From: Chitinophaga filiformis
GTDB lineage: Bacteria > Bacteroidota > Bacteroidia > Chitinophagales > Chitinophagaceae
Assembly (NCBI RefSeq): GCF_023100805.1
Contig: NZ_CP095855.1
Coordinates: forward strand, 5,621,001 to 5,685,000
Direction of reading: 5' to 3'
Length of the DNA stretch: 64,000 bases
The notes under the pieces were generated by a model. That model was given only the letters and a program-made list of their open reading frames with translations, searched no databases and was not told where the DNA came from. A program made the translations under genes and the position numbers. Shown here one piece after another: positions 8,584-17,582 of this stretch (positions are counted from its first letter, which is position 1; each line of letters starts with the position of its first letter).

Positions 8584-10971
8584 TTATTCAGCCTTAAGAC
8601 TCTTCACAGGATTCATCAACGCCGCCTTCACACTCTGAAAACTCACCGTCACCAGCGTCAATACCAGGGCGCCTGCTCCCGCCACTACAAACACCCACCA
8701 CGACAGCTCCGCTCTATATTGATACCCCGCCAGCCATTCATTCATAAAATAATACCCCACCGGTCCTGCAATCAAAAAGGCCACTCCAACCAATTTTACA
8801 AAGTCTTTTGACAACATTGTCCATAAATTGAATACCGAGGCCCCCAACACCTTTCTCACGCCGATCTCCTTGGTCCGTCGCTCTGCCATAAACGATGCCA
8901 TGCCAAACAATCCGAGGCAGCTAATAAAGATTGCCAGTACTGAAAAGAACGCCGTCAGCTTCCCTACCCTGACTTCCGTCCCAAACTTCTTCGCATATTC
9001 CACATCAACAAACCGGTAGTCGAACGGTTGCTCAGGACTATACCGCTTAAACACTGATTCAATCTTCGAAAGGGCCGTCTGTGCATCCAGTTTTGGATGA
9101 ATACGTATCAGCATGAGCCCCATATTATCGCTGTTCATATAAAAGACAGCCGGCCGTACCGGCTGATACGGCGATTCCATGATCATATCTTTAACAACAC
9201 CAATGATAGTAAATGATCTGTCTCCCCACTGCAGGATCTCTCCCACAGGATCTTTTAATCCCATAAATTTTACCGCCGCCTCATTTACTACGAAACCCGA
9301 AGAATCTGAGGAATAGTCCCGCGAAAAGTCGCGGCCTGCCTTGAACTGCCAGCCTACGGCCTTACCGTATCCGGACGACACCGCAACAGTCGGCATATCT
9401 ATCGTGAGCGTAGGATCTTTCCCCTTCCAGGAAATATCTCCATTCGTCTGCCAGACATTCGTTGTCGGCGTGCTTGCTTCTGACATCTCAACAATTGCCC
9501 CGCTATTTATCAGCTCACTGCGTACCGCGTCAAAATGATCATGAATGTCCGGTACATTCAGCTCCATGATGACCAGGCCCTCACGGGAATATCCCACCGG
9601 ACGTGTCCTGGCAAACTGTACCTGCCGGAATACGACAATTGTCCCAATGATCAGTACCAGTGAAACGGAGAACTGCATCACCACCAGTATCTTGCGGGGC
9701 AAAGCAGCATGCCTCCCCACACGAAAAGTACCCTTCAGCACCTTCACAGGCTGAAACGAGGAAAGGTAGAAAGCCGGGTAACTACCAGCTACCAATCCTG
9801 TCAGCAAAGTGATTACAATACCAGCCAACCAGAAAACAGGATTGCCCCAGGGAATAGATATCTTCTTATCGGCCACAGTATTGAAAAAGGGAAGCGTTAA
9901 CTGGGTGATAGCCACACATAAGACAAACGCCAGCAGCACTACGAGGAAAGATTCGCTGAAGAACTGACCTATCAGCTGTGAACGCAGCGAGCCGATAGAT
10001 TTACGGATCCCAACTTCCCGCGCACGTTTCTCAGAACGTGCAGTACTCAGGTTCATGAAATTGATACAGGCTAACAACAATACAAACATGCCAATGATAC
10101 CAAACAACCAGACAAACTGTATACGTCCGCCTGTGTTAATACCATTTTTAAATTCCTCATGCAAATGCCATTTACTCATTGGATGCAGGAAAATAACGGG
10201 ATTAAAACGCTTATCCTCTTCACTGAGATGATCCGCTCTTAACTTCGCGATCTTCGCTGACGCAGCGGACATACTAACATTATCCGCCAGCTCTACATAT
10301 ACCAGGAACGCATTAAGCCCCCAGTTGTCTTTATTGTCCAGCAGACCCGGTTGATTATTCCTGATATAGACACTCCAGGGAGCAATAAAACCGACCTTGC
10401 TAAAACTGGAATTGAAAGGCAGATCTTTGTATATCCCCCTTACGACCAGGTTCTCTTTGTTATCCACCCGTATGGTTTTACCCATAGGATCTTCCTTCCC
10501 AAAATATGCAGCAGCCGTAGAGGCAGACAACAAAATAGCAGATGGGTCTTTCAACGCGTCCCGTGAACCGCTTAGCATTTGAACATCCATCAATGCCGGG
10601 CCATTAGGTTCCATGAATTTCCCGATCTTCCGCAGCTTTTTATCGCCTACGGAAAGCACCCTGTAAAAATCCCAGGACGACATTACCACCTGCCTGAAAT
10701 CACTTCCATACCTTTCCCGCAGCGCATCACCTACCGGGTAAGGCATCGTCTGCCAGGTATCCAGGTGTCCGCCAAAGTCCTGCGTTTGCATTAGCTGGGC
10801 GATGCGGTCATAGTTTTTGTTATACTTATCAAAGGATAGTTCATCCCAGATCCACAGACCGATCAACATGGCCACTGCCATGCCCATTGCAAGTCCGCCA
10901 ATATTAATAAGGGAATACCCTTTGCTCTTCAATGTATTGCGCCAGGCAATTCTAAAATGGTTTCTGATCAT
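8584..10971 (-). CDS. MacB/FtsX-family ABC transporter permease
   Basis: 795 residues from the ATG at 10971 (MIRNHFRIAWRNTLKSKGYS); an in-frame ATG 30 nt upstream is less family-like. The architecture matches the permease at 5797-8217: TM1, MacB-type periplasmic core, FtsX domain (signature NLSTARSEKRAREVGIRKSIG), second periplasmic domain, and C-terminal FtsX domain (ERRTKEIGVRKVLGAS). It is an inner-membrane permease of unknown substrate that needs an ATPase encoded elsewhere. The two genes converge but are not close copies, so they are older paralogs rather than a recent duplication. Its upstream region shares the paired TTGTCCG and TGGCA-N8-GTGC elements with the paralog. Family C direct repeats bracket it. 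Confidence 0.9.
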   Translation of the reverse strand: MIRNHFRIAWRNTLKSKGYSLINIGGLAMGMAVAMLIGLWIWDELSFDKYNKNYDRIAQLMQTQDFGGHLDTWQTMPYPVGDALRERYGSDFRQVVMSSWDFYRVLSVGDKKLRKIGKFMEPNGPALMDVQMLSGSRDALKDPSAILLSASTAAAYFGKEDPMGKTIRVDNKENLVVRGIYKDLPFNSSFSKVGFIAPWSVYIRNNQPGLLDNKDNWGLNAFLVYVELADNVSMSAASAKIAKLRADHLSEEDKRFNPVIFLHPMSKWHLHEEFKNGINTGGRIQFVWLFGIIGMFVLLLACINFMNLSTARSEKRAREVGIRKSIGSLRSQLIGQFFSESFLVVLLAFVLCVAITQLTLPFFNTVADKKISIPWGNPVFWLAGIVITLLTGLVAGSYPAFYLSSFQPVKVLKGTFRVGRHAALPRKILVVMQFSVSLVLIIGTIVVFRQVQFARTRPVGYSREGLVIMELNVPDIHDHFDAVRSELINSGAIVEMSEASTPTTNVWQTNGDISWKGKDPTLTIDMPTVAVSSGYGKAVGWQFKAGRDFSRDYSSDSSGFVVNEAAVKFMGLKDPVGEILQWGDRSFTIIGVVKDMIMESPYQPVRPAVFYMNSDNMGLMLIRIHPKLDAQTALSKIESVFKRYSPEQPFDYRFVDVEYAKKFGTEVRVGKLTAFFSVLAIFISCLGLFGMASFMAERRTKEIGVRKVLGASVFNLWTMLSKDFVKLVGVAFLIAGPVGYYFMNEWLAGYQYRAELSWWVFVVAGAGALVLTLVTVSFQSVKAALMNPVKSLKAE

Positions 10972-10997
10972 AGTGGTACGGGTTGTACGGTCACTGC

Positions 10998-11014
10998 GCA
11001 CCGAAAGTATGCCA
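10998..11014 (-). promoter_or_regulatory. Sigma-54-like promoter element (TGGCA-N8-GTGC)
   Basis: The minus strand reads TGGCA, 8 nt, GTGC, ending 26 nt before the ATG at 10971. The pattern and its distance to the upstream TTGTCCG pair match those before the 5797 gene. Spacing is 2 nt longer than a canonical sigma-54 promoter. Confidence 0.3.
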
Positions 11015-11065
11015 ATTCAAGGCATCTGTGATTATCAATTACTTATCCCATCATCACTTCTCCTG

Positions 11066-11105
11066 TTGTCCGGTTTCGAAACACTATAATGTCCGTTCCC
11101 GGATT
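11066..11105. promoter_or_regulatory. Paired TTGTCCG-type element upstream of second permease
   Basis: TTGTCCGGTTTCGAAAC starts at 11066 and ATGTCCGTTCCCGGATT at 11089, spaced 23 nt. The second half holds the dyad TCCG-TTCC-CGGA. The centre is about 72 nt upstream of the TGGCA element, against 73 nt for the paralogous gene. Confidence 0.4.
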
Positions 11106-11303
11106 ATTCTGACCTTGTAATTCCCGGCGTTAGGTGGTATAGTACGTACATCGTATTCTCTCCTGCTAAACCAGCATGTGTACATATACGAACACGAACA
11201 CATACACATGCACTTCATTTCCCACAAAACATCTAAGCTCTTATATATAACCATCCACGTGTTGCATTAAACAGTATGTATCTATACCTATGTAAAGTCG
11301 TCT

Positions 11304-11370
11304 TGCATACGTCCGCCCTCTCTTATCCAACAATTGAACGACTACGACAGCGAACGGTTTGGGTGGAGAT
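11304..11370. repeat. Dispersed direct repeat, copy 2 (family C)
   Basis: About 67 nt aligning with 8472-8541 with one short gap. The last 25 nt or so (ACAGCGAACGG then TTTGGGTGGAGAT) are identical. The end runs into the large hairpin at 11355-11504. Confidence 0.65.
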
Positions 11371-11504
11371 CACTGGCCTAAGTTGTTTGAAGTATGTTGA
11401 CCGACCCACCAGGAGTTTAATCGATATCCAACAACCCATTTGCCCCAAAGCGTTCCACAGTAAGGATACTTCAAAGAACTAAGCCAGTGGTCCCACCCAA
11501 ACCG
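11355..11504. repeat. Long imperfect inverted repeat (hairpin)
   Basis: The arm 11355-11395 (CGGTTTGGGTGG...CACTGGCCTAAGTT...TTGAAGTAT) is mirrored by 11466-11504 (ATACTTCAAAGAACTAAGCC...CCACCCAAACCG). The arms are about 40 bp, with few mismatches and a 70-nt loop. No open frame is inside. It may be a MITE-like or REP-like element. Confidence 0.65.
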
Positions 11505-11527
11505 GATCGCGTAAGTCCAACCCCACA

Positions 11528-11560
11528 CTTCTCATCCCTTCCACAATTGGACGACTACGA
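11528..11560. repeat. Dispersed direct repeat, partial copy 3 (family C)
   Basis: CTTCTCATCCCTTCCACAAT followed by TGGACGACTACGA matches the middle of family C copies 1 and 2; the flanks then diverge. The rest of the 863-nt gap 10972-11834 shows no coding sequence. Confidence 0.5.
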
Positions 11561-11725
11561 AACCGGGCCGCGCACACCCAACCACATCACAATCAATCAC
11601 TTACAAAAACCACCGCCTGCAATCCCACTGCAGCCATAATCACTAACTTAATGCCATCAACCGTTAGCTGACACTATCACTTACAAGAATTATCGCCCGG
11701 ATATAGGAATTACAAATTTCAGTTA

Positions 11726-11733
11726 TATATTTG
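11726..11733 (+). promoter_or_regulatory. Putative -7 element of the GT8 gene
   Basis: TATATTTG matches the TAnnTTTG consensus in an AT-rich stretch about 100 nt before the GT8 start. No clear -33 TTG is seen. Confidence 0.35.
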
Positions 11734-11834
11734 TAGCATTATAACTATATACTTCTACAGTATATAATTTGTTAAATTATAAGGCAATACCATATTAAGA
11801 ACACCATCTTTATTCATTTACAACCTAATTCAAC

Positions 11835-12749
11835 ATGCATATTGCATTTGTAATCGACCTTCTTGCATTCGAAGGATTGGGTACTACTCTCACATCACTC
11901 GTGAGAAATTGCGGGGACACAGAAAAATTGACACTTCACTTTATCTGTTCAGATGTTGCCCCTAAACATAAAAATAACATCCTACGACTCCTGCAGGAAG
12001 AACAATACCTTGGTAAAACGGAGTTCCATGATTTCGACGCCCCTAAGAGATTCGGTCACCTCAATTCTTTGCATGGTAACTGGACCACATACGGTAAGTT
12101 CCTCATCCCTGAAGTGATCAATGCAGACTATGCACTCTACCTCGACGCCGATCTGCTTATTCTGCTGGACATTCTCTCCCTGCAGGATATCACATTCAAT
12201 GACCACTTCCTGGCTGCTGCGCCAAGAGGACCGTTTAAGAACGCATTGGATGGAAGATTCCTGATGGAAAAAATGGGCGTTGACGGAGAACAGCGCTGCT
12301 TCAATGCAGGCGTACTGTTGTTCAATCTGAAGGTATGGAAAGAACAACATATTGATCAGAAAATAGCCACACTCTTCGAGCAATTCCCACAGGAATTCCC
12401 ATCACACGACCAGACCATCCTCAACGGTCTCTGTGGCGGTAAATTCCATTACTTCGAAGGCCGCTTTAACAATATCTGGACGCCGGAACAACAGCCACCA
12501 GCACAACTGGACAATGTGATCTTCCATTTCGCAGGAGCGCCAAAACCATGGGATCTCCTCGGAAAGACGATCCACTCCGGCTACAGCATCTGGGCAGACT
12601 ATGATACCAACTTCTGGGATGCACAATACAAAAAATTCACGTTTGCGAAATTACACCGCACGTGGAAGATCAGAAGATCACTGGGTAAACACTATCTGAA
12701 AAGATTCCGCGGCGCGAAAGCACCTGCTGTCGCAACCGCAACTAAATAA
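11835..12749 (+). CDS. Glycosyltransferase family 8 protein
   Basis: 304 residues, without a signal peptide. The N-terminus MHIAFVIDLLAFEGLGTTLTSL is the nucleotide-binding fold. ADYALYLDADLLIL carries the DxD metal/UDP-sugar motif near residue 100. CFNAGVLLFNLKVWK and the C-terminal HFAGAPKPW are further GT8 signatures. GT8 retaining transferases of this type (LgtC/RfaJ-like) add galactose or glucose to lipopolysaccharide or other glycans on the cytoplasmic side. The last 40 residues are basic, which suits membrane association. The gene stands alone between a repeat-rich 863-nt gap and a strong terminator, with no other glycan gene adjacent. Acceptor and donor sugars cannot be told. Confidence 0.88.
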   Translation: MHIAFVIDLLAFEGLGTTLTSLVRNCGDTEKLTLHFICSDVAPKHKNNILRLLQEEQYLGKTEFHDFDAPKRFGHLNSLHGNWTTYGKFLIPEVINADYALYLDADLLILLDILSLQDITFNDHFLAAAPRGPFKNALDGRFLMEKMGVDGEQRCFNAGVLLFNLKVWKEQHIDQKIATLFEQFPQEFPSHDQTILNGLCGGKFHYFEGRFNNIWTPEQQPPAQLDNVIFHFAGAPKPWDLLGKTIHSGYSIWADYDTNFWDAQYKKFTFAKLHRTWKIRRSLGKHYLKRFRGAKAPAVATATK

Positions 12750-12751
12750 AA

Positions 12752-12791
12752 CAGAGCGGCCTGATACTTATTCAAGTATCAGGCCGCTCTG
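12752..12791. terminator. Strong bidirectional hairpin after GT8
   Basis: A perfect 18-bp stem (CAGAGCGGCCTGATACTT and its complement) has a 4-nt loop. It starts 2 nt after the GT8 stop. The minus strand continues with TTTTATTT; the plus strand has only a weak T tract. Confidence 0.75.
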
Positions 12792-12805
12792 CTTAATGCA
12801 ATGTT

Positions 12806-12993
12806 TTAATCTCCCGCCGACAAGGCCAACACCTCACGGATAATCTCCAGCGTGCAGAATCTCACCGACTTCGCCCTTCCCTGTCTTAAGTCTCAAAAGA
12901 TTGGCCAGTGTAAGAGCTCCTTTCTCTGGCCAGCTCACTCAATGACATCTTCTTTTTCGCCATCATTACATCCAGGCTTACGATAATCGGCAT
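12806..12993 (-). pseudogene. Decayed YozG-like XRE/Cro regulator
   Basis: The minus strand starts MPIIVSLDVMMAKKKMSLSE LARER, the typical N-terminus of the small YozG/YdfR-type XRE regulators. It then shifts frame to ALTLANLLRLKTGKG, and shifts again to KSVRFCTLEIIREVLALS, ending AGD and a stop at 12806. The order and spacing of all three pieces match a family member of about 62-66 residues. Two frameshifts make it non-functional unless sequencing errors are present. Intact members usually sit beside a DUF2975 membrane protein, and I could not find a clear one in 12994-13265. That stretch holds no convincing gene. Confidence 0.6.
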
Positions 12994-13265
12994 GGGGCGA
13001 TACCGTTAACTCATTTTCTCATTGCAATGCTACTCCTTTTTAAAATAATTCCTACGCGCTGTTCATCGTCTTCCTGATCTTAGTATATCGATCATATTCG
13101 ATTTTATACATTATATTCGCACCACAATACGGTAGGCCGAATTTTGAAAACCTGCTGCCGCGTTGATCCATTACAAAACATCCTTCAGAAAACCATTTTA
13201 CTGTACTGTGCCAACATGTACCTATCGAAAAACCTTGCATTCCAATTCCCTTAAATAAAAACCAT

Positions 13266-16200
13266 ATGATCACAGCCCGTGCTACGACACGCAGGAGAAT
13301 GACGTTCCTCCTCGCCGTTGTCCTCTCCATTATCACGACAGGTATGATTGGTACACCCGCTTTCTCCCAGAACTGGAGACTGGCCCAACCCACATACCCT
13401 ACTACCGACGCATTTGTTATCACCTACTCCGTTGCCGACTATGGTGCCAGCGGCGATGGTGTGACAGATGTTACCAGCATCTTCCAGGACCGCCTGAATG
13501 CTTTAGGCGCCTTAGGTGGCGGTACCTTGTATGTGCCTGCCGGCAAATACCTTATCCGTGGTAACCTGCTCATTCCGAAGGGCATCACCCTGCGCGGTGA
13601 ATGGCAGAAACCTGTCAAAGGCCAGCCCATCAACGGTACCGTCCTGATGGCTTACGCCGGCCGTGGCGACGAGAATGCCACTCCTTTCATTACCATGCAG
13701 ACCTCCGCCGCCGTTCGCGACCTGGCCATCTGGTACCCGGAACAACTGCCGGATAATATCACACCCTATCCACCGGCCATCGTTTTCGGAGCACCGAATT
13801 ACTTTGGTAATGAATTCTGCAATGCCAGGAATCTTACTTTCGTCAACGCCTATACCGGTATCCTGTTTTCAAGAACGAATGGCGGTACCTGCCCGGTGAT
13901 CAACGGCGTATATGGTACACCCTTGTCCAGAGGTGTGGAGATAGACAATATCGTTGACGTGGGAAGGATTGAAAATGTCAACTTCTCTCCCGCTTACTGG
14001 GCTGGCTCCGGACTGCCGAATGCTCCCGCTGCCGGCAGCTCCTACGCGAACTGGATCTATCAGAATGGCACCGGTATCGTGATGCGCAGGAACGACTGGT
14101 CATACACCGCGTTCGTAGATGTTGAAGGATATGCTATCGGCTTCCATGCTGTTACTTCTATTCCCAGCGCCCCGGCTATTCCTAACGGACAGAACTACGC
14201 GATGACCTTTACTAATTGTAAAACTGGTATCTATGCAGAAGTGGTCAGCAATGTAGGTATCATGTTTGCCCGTTGCACGACGGTTAACTGTGCCACTGGT
14301 CTGGCCATCGGCGGAGGTTCTTCCACTAATGGCGCCTTACAGCTGCATACCTGTACTCTCGGAGGATCCATTGATGCCATTACCGCTGATCCCACCTGCG
14401 TAGCCAGGATCATGCTGCAACAGTGTACCATTACCGGCGGTAACGTGACCATCGGTGGCGGCACCTTCGCCGCGTCTGACTGCGACTTCAATAACAAAGC
14501 TCCGCAGATAGTACTGGGCGCTAACGCAAGAGGTATCATCACCGGCAACCGTTTCAAAAATGGTGTAAGTATCGAAAACAACTCACTCTATACCAACGCC
14601 ATAGACCATACGCCGCTGACACTAAAGAAACTGCCGCCCTTTCCTACCATCACACAAACCACGCATAAACCGTCCAGGCAGGTACTCTACCTGGCCACAG
14701 CAGCACCTTTCAATGCCAAACCTGATGGCGTGACAGACAATACCACCGCTATCCAGAATGCGCTGACCAAAGCCGGTACAGACGGCGGCGGTATCGTGTT
14801 CCTCCCGCCGGGGAAATATAAAGTGACTGGTCACCTGACAGTACCAGGCAACGTAGAGCTCAAAGGCGCAGCCGACAACAGCACTACACCTACTGGTCCC
14901 GGCGCCGTGCTGGAACCATACGCTGATAAAGGCAATCCTAATGGTACGCCTTTCATCAAACTATCTGCCGGTAGTGGTCTGCAGGGCATCACTATCAACT
15001 ACCCGGAACAAATGGCTTCACTGGCGCCTAATTTCCCTGCATATCCTTACACGATACAGGTAACAGGCAGCGATGTCTATATCATCAATGTAGGCCTCCG
15101 CGCCGTGTATAACGGTATAGATATGTTCACCTACCAGTGTAACAACCACTATGTTGACTGGCTGGCCGGGCACGTATTCCACAACGCCGTTAAAGTGGGC
15201 GGCGGCACCAGCGGCGGACAAATCTCCAACACCCAGTTCAATACCATCGCCTATGCTGCCGGTGCGGAATCAAAATTCGGCAGCTGGCCCAACTCACCTC
15301 AGGGCGATAACTCAGCCATTTACGCCTACCAATTAAACAATATGGATTTCATCATCCTGGGCAATGCACAAAACGAAATATTGTACAACGATTTCGTATA
15401 TGGCGCACATCATGGACTGATCCTCGCCAATGAAGGCAGTGGCGCCTCAGGCATCAGTATGGGCCTCGGACTGGACGGAACAAAAAATGCGATCAGCTTC
15501 GAAAAGCTGGGTGCCGGCGGCTTTGACTTCATCAACAGTCAGATCGTAGCCCTGAACAACAACCAGGACACTTCTACCAGCTATCTCAATACTACCAGCA
15601 CCTTCACTGGTCAGATCAACCTGTTCAACTCCGACTACTGGGGTAATCCAGCCAGGTCTATCGTCACAACCGGCGGTACGATCAACATGCAGTCGGCCAA
15701 TTTCGCAGAACCGGGCTTCCAGCACTGGGGCGTCATCCGCGGTGGGTCACTGAGCCTGCATAACTCCACTATCTGGCCCGTAGGGACTTTGCTGAATGCT
15801 GGTGCAGAACCTGCATTCTCTGCACAATCTTCCATCATCGACAGTTCCAACATCGACGCTTATAAAGCCGTCCTGTGGAAAAATAACCTGGGTAACATCT
15901 GGGCAGTTTCGGTAGCTGGCGCGATGGACAGGCAAGGCTGGACAGCCTCCGCTTCTGTAAACACCAACAACGCCAGGAATGCGCTTGACAGCAACGCCAC
16001 AACACGTTGGGATACCCAGGGCAGCCAGGTAAGCGGACAAACCTTCACAGTCGACATGAAAACAGTCAATACCATCAACCGGATCGTACTTGATGCTACC
16101 GACAGTCCCTTCGACTCTCCCGCCGGTTACAGCGCTTATATCTCTATCGACGGCGTTAACTGGGGTAGCCCAATCGCTTCAGGCGCCGGCCCTGAAGGAA

Positions 16201-17378
16201 TGACACTCATCACCTTCCCCGAAAAAGTGGGCCGTTACATCCGCATTGTACAGACAGGCTCCAAGGGCAACTACTGGTCCATCCACGAGTTCTATGTATT
16301 TGGCCGTGTGAATGTGGCCAGCGTAAGCGTAACACCATCATCAGGCACGCTCAACATTGGTAACACCCAGCAACTAACCGCTGCTATCCTGCCTGCAAAA
16401 GCGACCAACCAAGCAAAGACCTGGACATCCTCCAACCCTGCCATCGCAACTGTGGATACCAGTGGTAAAGTAACAGCCATAGCAGCCGGCATCGTTACGA
16501 TCACTGTCACTACGGTAGACGGCAATAAAACCGCCAGCTGCATTGACACCGTTAAAGCACCCAACAACGCCTATAGTGGTACACCAGCAGCCATTCCCGG
16601 CAAGATAGAAGCCGAGAACTTCGACAACGGCGGACAAGCCATCGCTTACTCCGACGCAGACCCGGCAAACAACGGCGGCCTATACAGATCAGAAGGCGTT
16701 GACGTGGAAGCCTGCGCTGACGGCGGCTATGACGTAGGTTACATTGCTGCAGGCGAATGGCTGAACTACACAGTGAACATCACCACGCCGGGCACCTACA
16801 CGCTACAGGCCCGCATTGCCTCGCCTTATGGCAGCAGACGATTACATGTAGAACTGGACGGTGTTAATATCTCAGGCACCATCAACATTCCCAACACGGG
16901 CGGCTGGCAAACCTACCAGACACTGGCTGTCACCACACCGGCCCTCACCACCGGCATCAAAACACTGCGCATCATGATGGAAACAGACGGCTTCAATATT
17001 GACTACCTTACGCTGACCCGTACCAGTACCACCAGCATTATTGCCACCACTGCCACTACGACTACCGGTACCACCGCCACTACGACTATCGGCACTATAA
17101 CGAAACCAGCGAACAACACTGCCGACATCGTAGTTTATCCGAACCCAGTAACCGGCAACCAGCTGAACCTCCAACTGGCGAACCACACAGCAGGCAAATA
17201 CCGCGTTGTGCTGTTCAACTCTCTGCACCAGCCTGTAGTCACTACAACAATCGGTGTTGGCAAAGGAAACAGCACCTATCCGCTGCCACTACAGAACAAG
17301 TTGCCCGCCGGTTATTACATACTGGAAGTGATCGATCAGAAAGGCAACAGTGAAGCGAGAAAGATCATTGTTCAGTAA
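13266..17378 (+). CDS. Secreted multidomain pectate-lyase-like beta-helix protein with CBMs and T9SS domain
   Basis: 1370 residues. A signal peptide covers about 1-35. There are two pectate-lyase-3-type beta-helix modules, starting near residue 57 (DYGASGDGVTDVTSIFQD) and near 477 (FNAKPDGVTDNTTAIQNAL). Next come an F5/8 type C (discoidin/CBM32-like) domain at about 885-1015, a Big_2 Ig-like domain at about 1017-1097, a CBM6 domain at about 1101-1255 (IEAENFD...GGYDVGYIAAGEWLNYTV), a Thr-rich linker, and a T9SS type A sorting domain (IVVYPNPVTGN...) at about 1285-1370. It is most likely secreted through T9SS and acts on, or binds, plant or microbial polysaccharide. I see no catalytic residues that fix the activity. 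It stands alone between the GT8 region and the fructan operon. Confidence 0.85.
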   Translation: MITARATTRRRMTFLLAVVLSIITTGMIGTPAFSQNWRLAQPTYPTTDAFVITYSVADYGASGDGVTDVTSIFQDRLNALGALGGGTLYVPAGKYLIRGNLLIPKGITLRGEWQKPVKGQPINGTVLMAYAGRGDENATPFITMQTSAAVRDLAIWYPEQLPDNITPYPPAIVFGAPNYFGNEFCNARNLTFVNAYTGILFSRTNGGTCPVINGVYGTPLSRGVEIDNIVDVGRIENVNFSPAYWAGSGLPNAPAAGSSYANWIYQNGTGIVMRRNDWSYTAFVDVEGYAIGFHAVTSIPSAPAIPNGQNYAMTFTNCKTGIYAEVVSNVGIMFARCTTVNCATGLAIGGGSSTNGALQLHTCTLGGSIDAITADPTCVARIMLQQCTITGGNVTIGGGTFAASDCDFNNKAPQIVLGANARGIITGNRFKNGVSIENNSLYTNAIDHTPLTLKKLPPFPTITQTTHKPSRQVLYLATAAPFNAKPDGVTDNTTAIQNALTKAGTDGGGIVFLPPGKYKVTGHLTVPGNVELKGAADNSTTPTGPGAVLEPYADKGNPNGTPFIKLSAGSGLQGITINYPEQMASLAPNFPAYPYTIQVTGSDVYIINVGLRAVYNGIDMFTYQCNNHYVDWLAGHVFHNAVKVGGGTSGGQISNTQFNTIAYAAGAESKFGSWPNSPQGDNSAIYAYQLNNMDFIILGNAQNEILYNDFVYGAHHGLILANEGSGASGISMGLGLDGTKNAISFEKLGAGGFDFINSQIVALNNNQDTSTSYLNTTSTFTGQINLFNSDYWGNPARSIVTTGGTINMQSANFAEPGFQHWGVIRGGSLSLHNSTIWPVGTLLNAGAEPAFSAQSSIIDSSNIDAYKAVLWKNNLGNIWAVSVAGAMDRQGWTASASVNTNNARNALDSNATTRWDTQGSQVSGQTFTVDMKTVNTINRIVLDATDSPFDSPAGYSAYISIDGVNWGSPIASGAGPEGMTLITFPEKVGRYIRIVQTGSKGNYWSIHEFYVFGRVNVASVSVTPSSGTLNIGNTQQLTAAILPAKATNQAKTWTSSNPAIATVDTSGKVTAIAAGIVTITVTTVDGNKTASCIDTVKAPNNAYSGTPAAIPGKIEAENFDNGGQAIAYSDADPANNGGLYRSEGVDVEACADGGYDVGYIAAGEWLNYTVNITTPGTYTLQARIASPYGSRRLHVELDGVNISGTINIPNTGGWQTYQTLAVTTPALTTGIKTLRIMMETDGFNIDYLTLTRTSTTSIIATTATTTTGTTATTTIGTITKPANNTADIVVYPNPVTGNQLNLQLANHTAGKYRVVLFNSLHQPVVTTTIGVGKGNSTYPLPLQNKLPAGYYILEVIDQKGNSEARKIIVQ

Positions 17379-17393
17379 GGCACATCTCTATAG

Positions 17394-17526
17394 AGAGGCG
17401 CCGACCGACATCCCATACTGAAACCGGCGCTACTTTGCGTTTACTATTTCTAGCAAACACCGCCATTGCAAGCGGATCTCATACCCGATTTCAGATGGGA
17501 TGGCGGTCGACATTACTTTGCGTAAA
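17394..17526. repeat. Dispersed imperfect inverted repeat, copy 2 (family A)
   Basis: 17394-17443 (GAGAGGCGCCGACCG...CTACTTTGCGT) is the reverse complement of the 8260-8309 arm with about three mismatches. 17487-17526 (CGATTTCAGATGGGATGGCG...) carries the opposite arm. The two family A copies are 9 kb apart, each just after the stop of a plus-strand gene. Confidence 0.65.
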
Positions 17527-17531
17527 TTAAA

Positions 17532-17558
17532 AAGGGTTGTATTTTGAATACAACCCTT
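17532..17558 (-). terminator. Terminator of the fructan operon
   Basis: A 12-bp stem (AAGGGTTGTATT/AATACAACCCTT) has a 3-nt loop. A T-rich tract follows on the minus strand, 24 nt after the GH32 stop. Confidence 0.75.
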
Positions 17559-17582
17559 GCAATATTATTAAACCAGGCACAC

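Noticed and set aside
13052..13423. Minus-strand open frame of 123 codons between the decayed regulator and the beta-helix gene
   Set aside because: It overlaps the start of the beta-helix gene antisense and has no recognisable features; the partner of the decayed regulator could not be identified in it.
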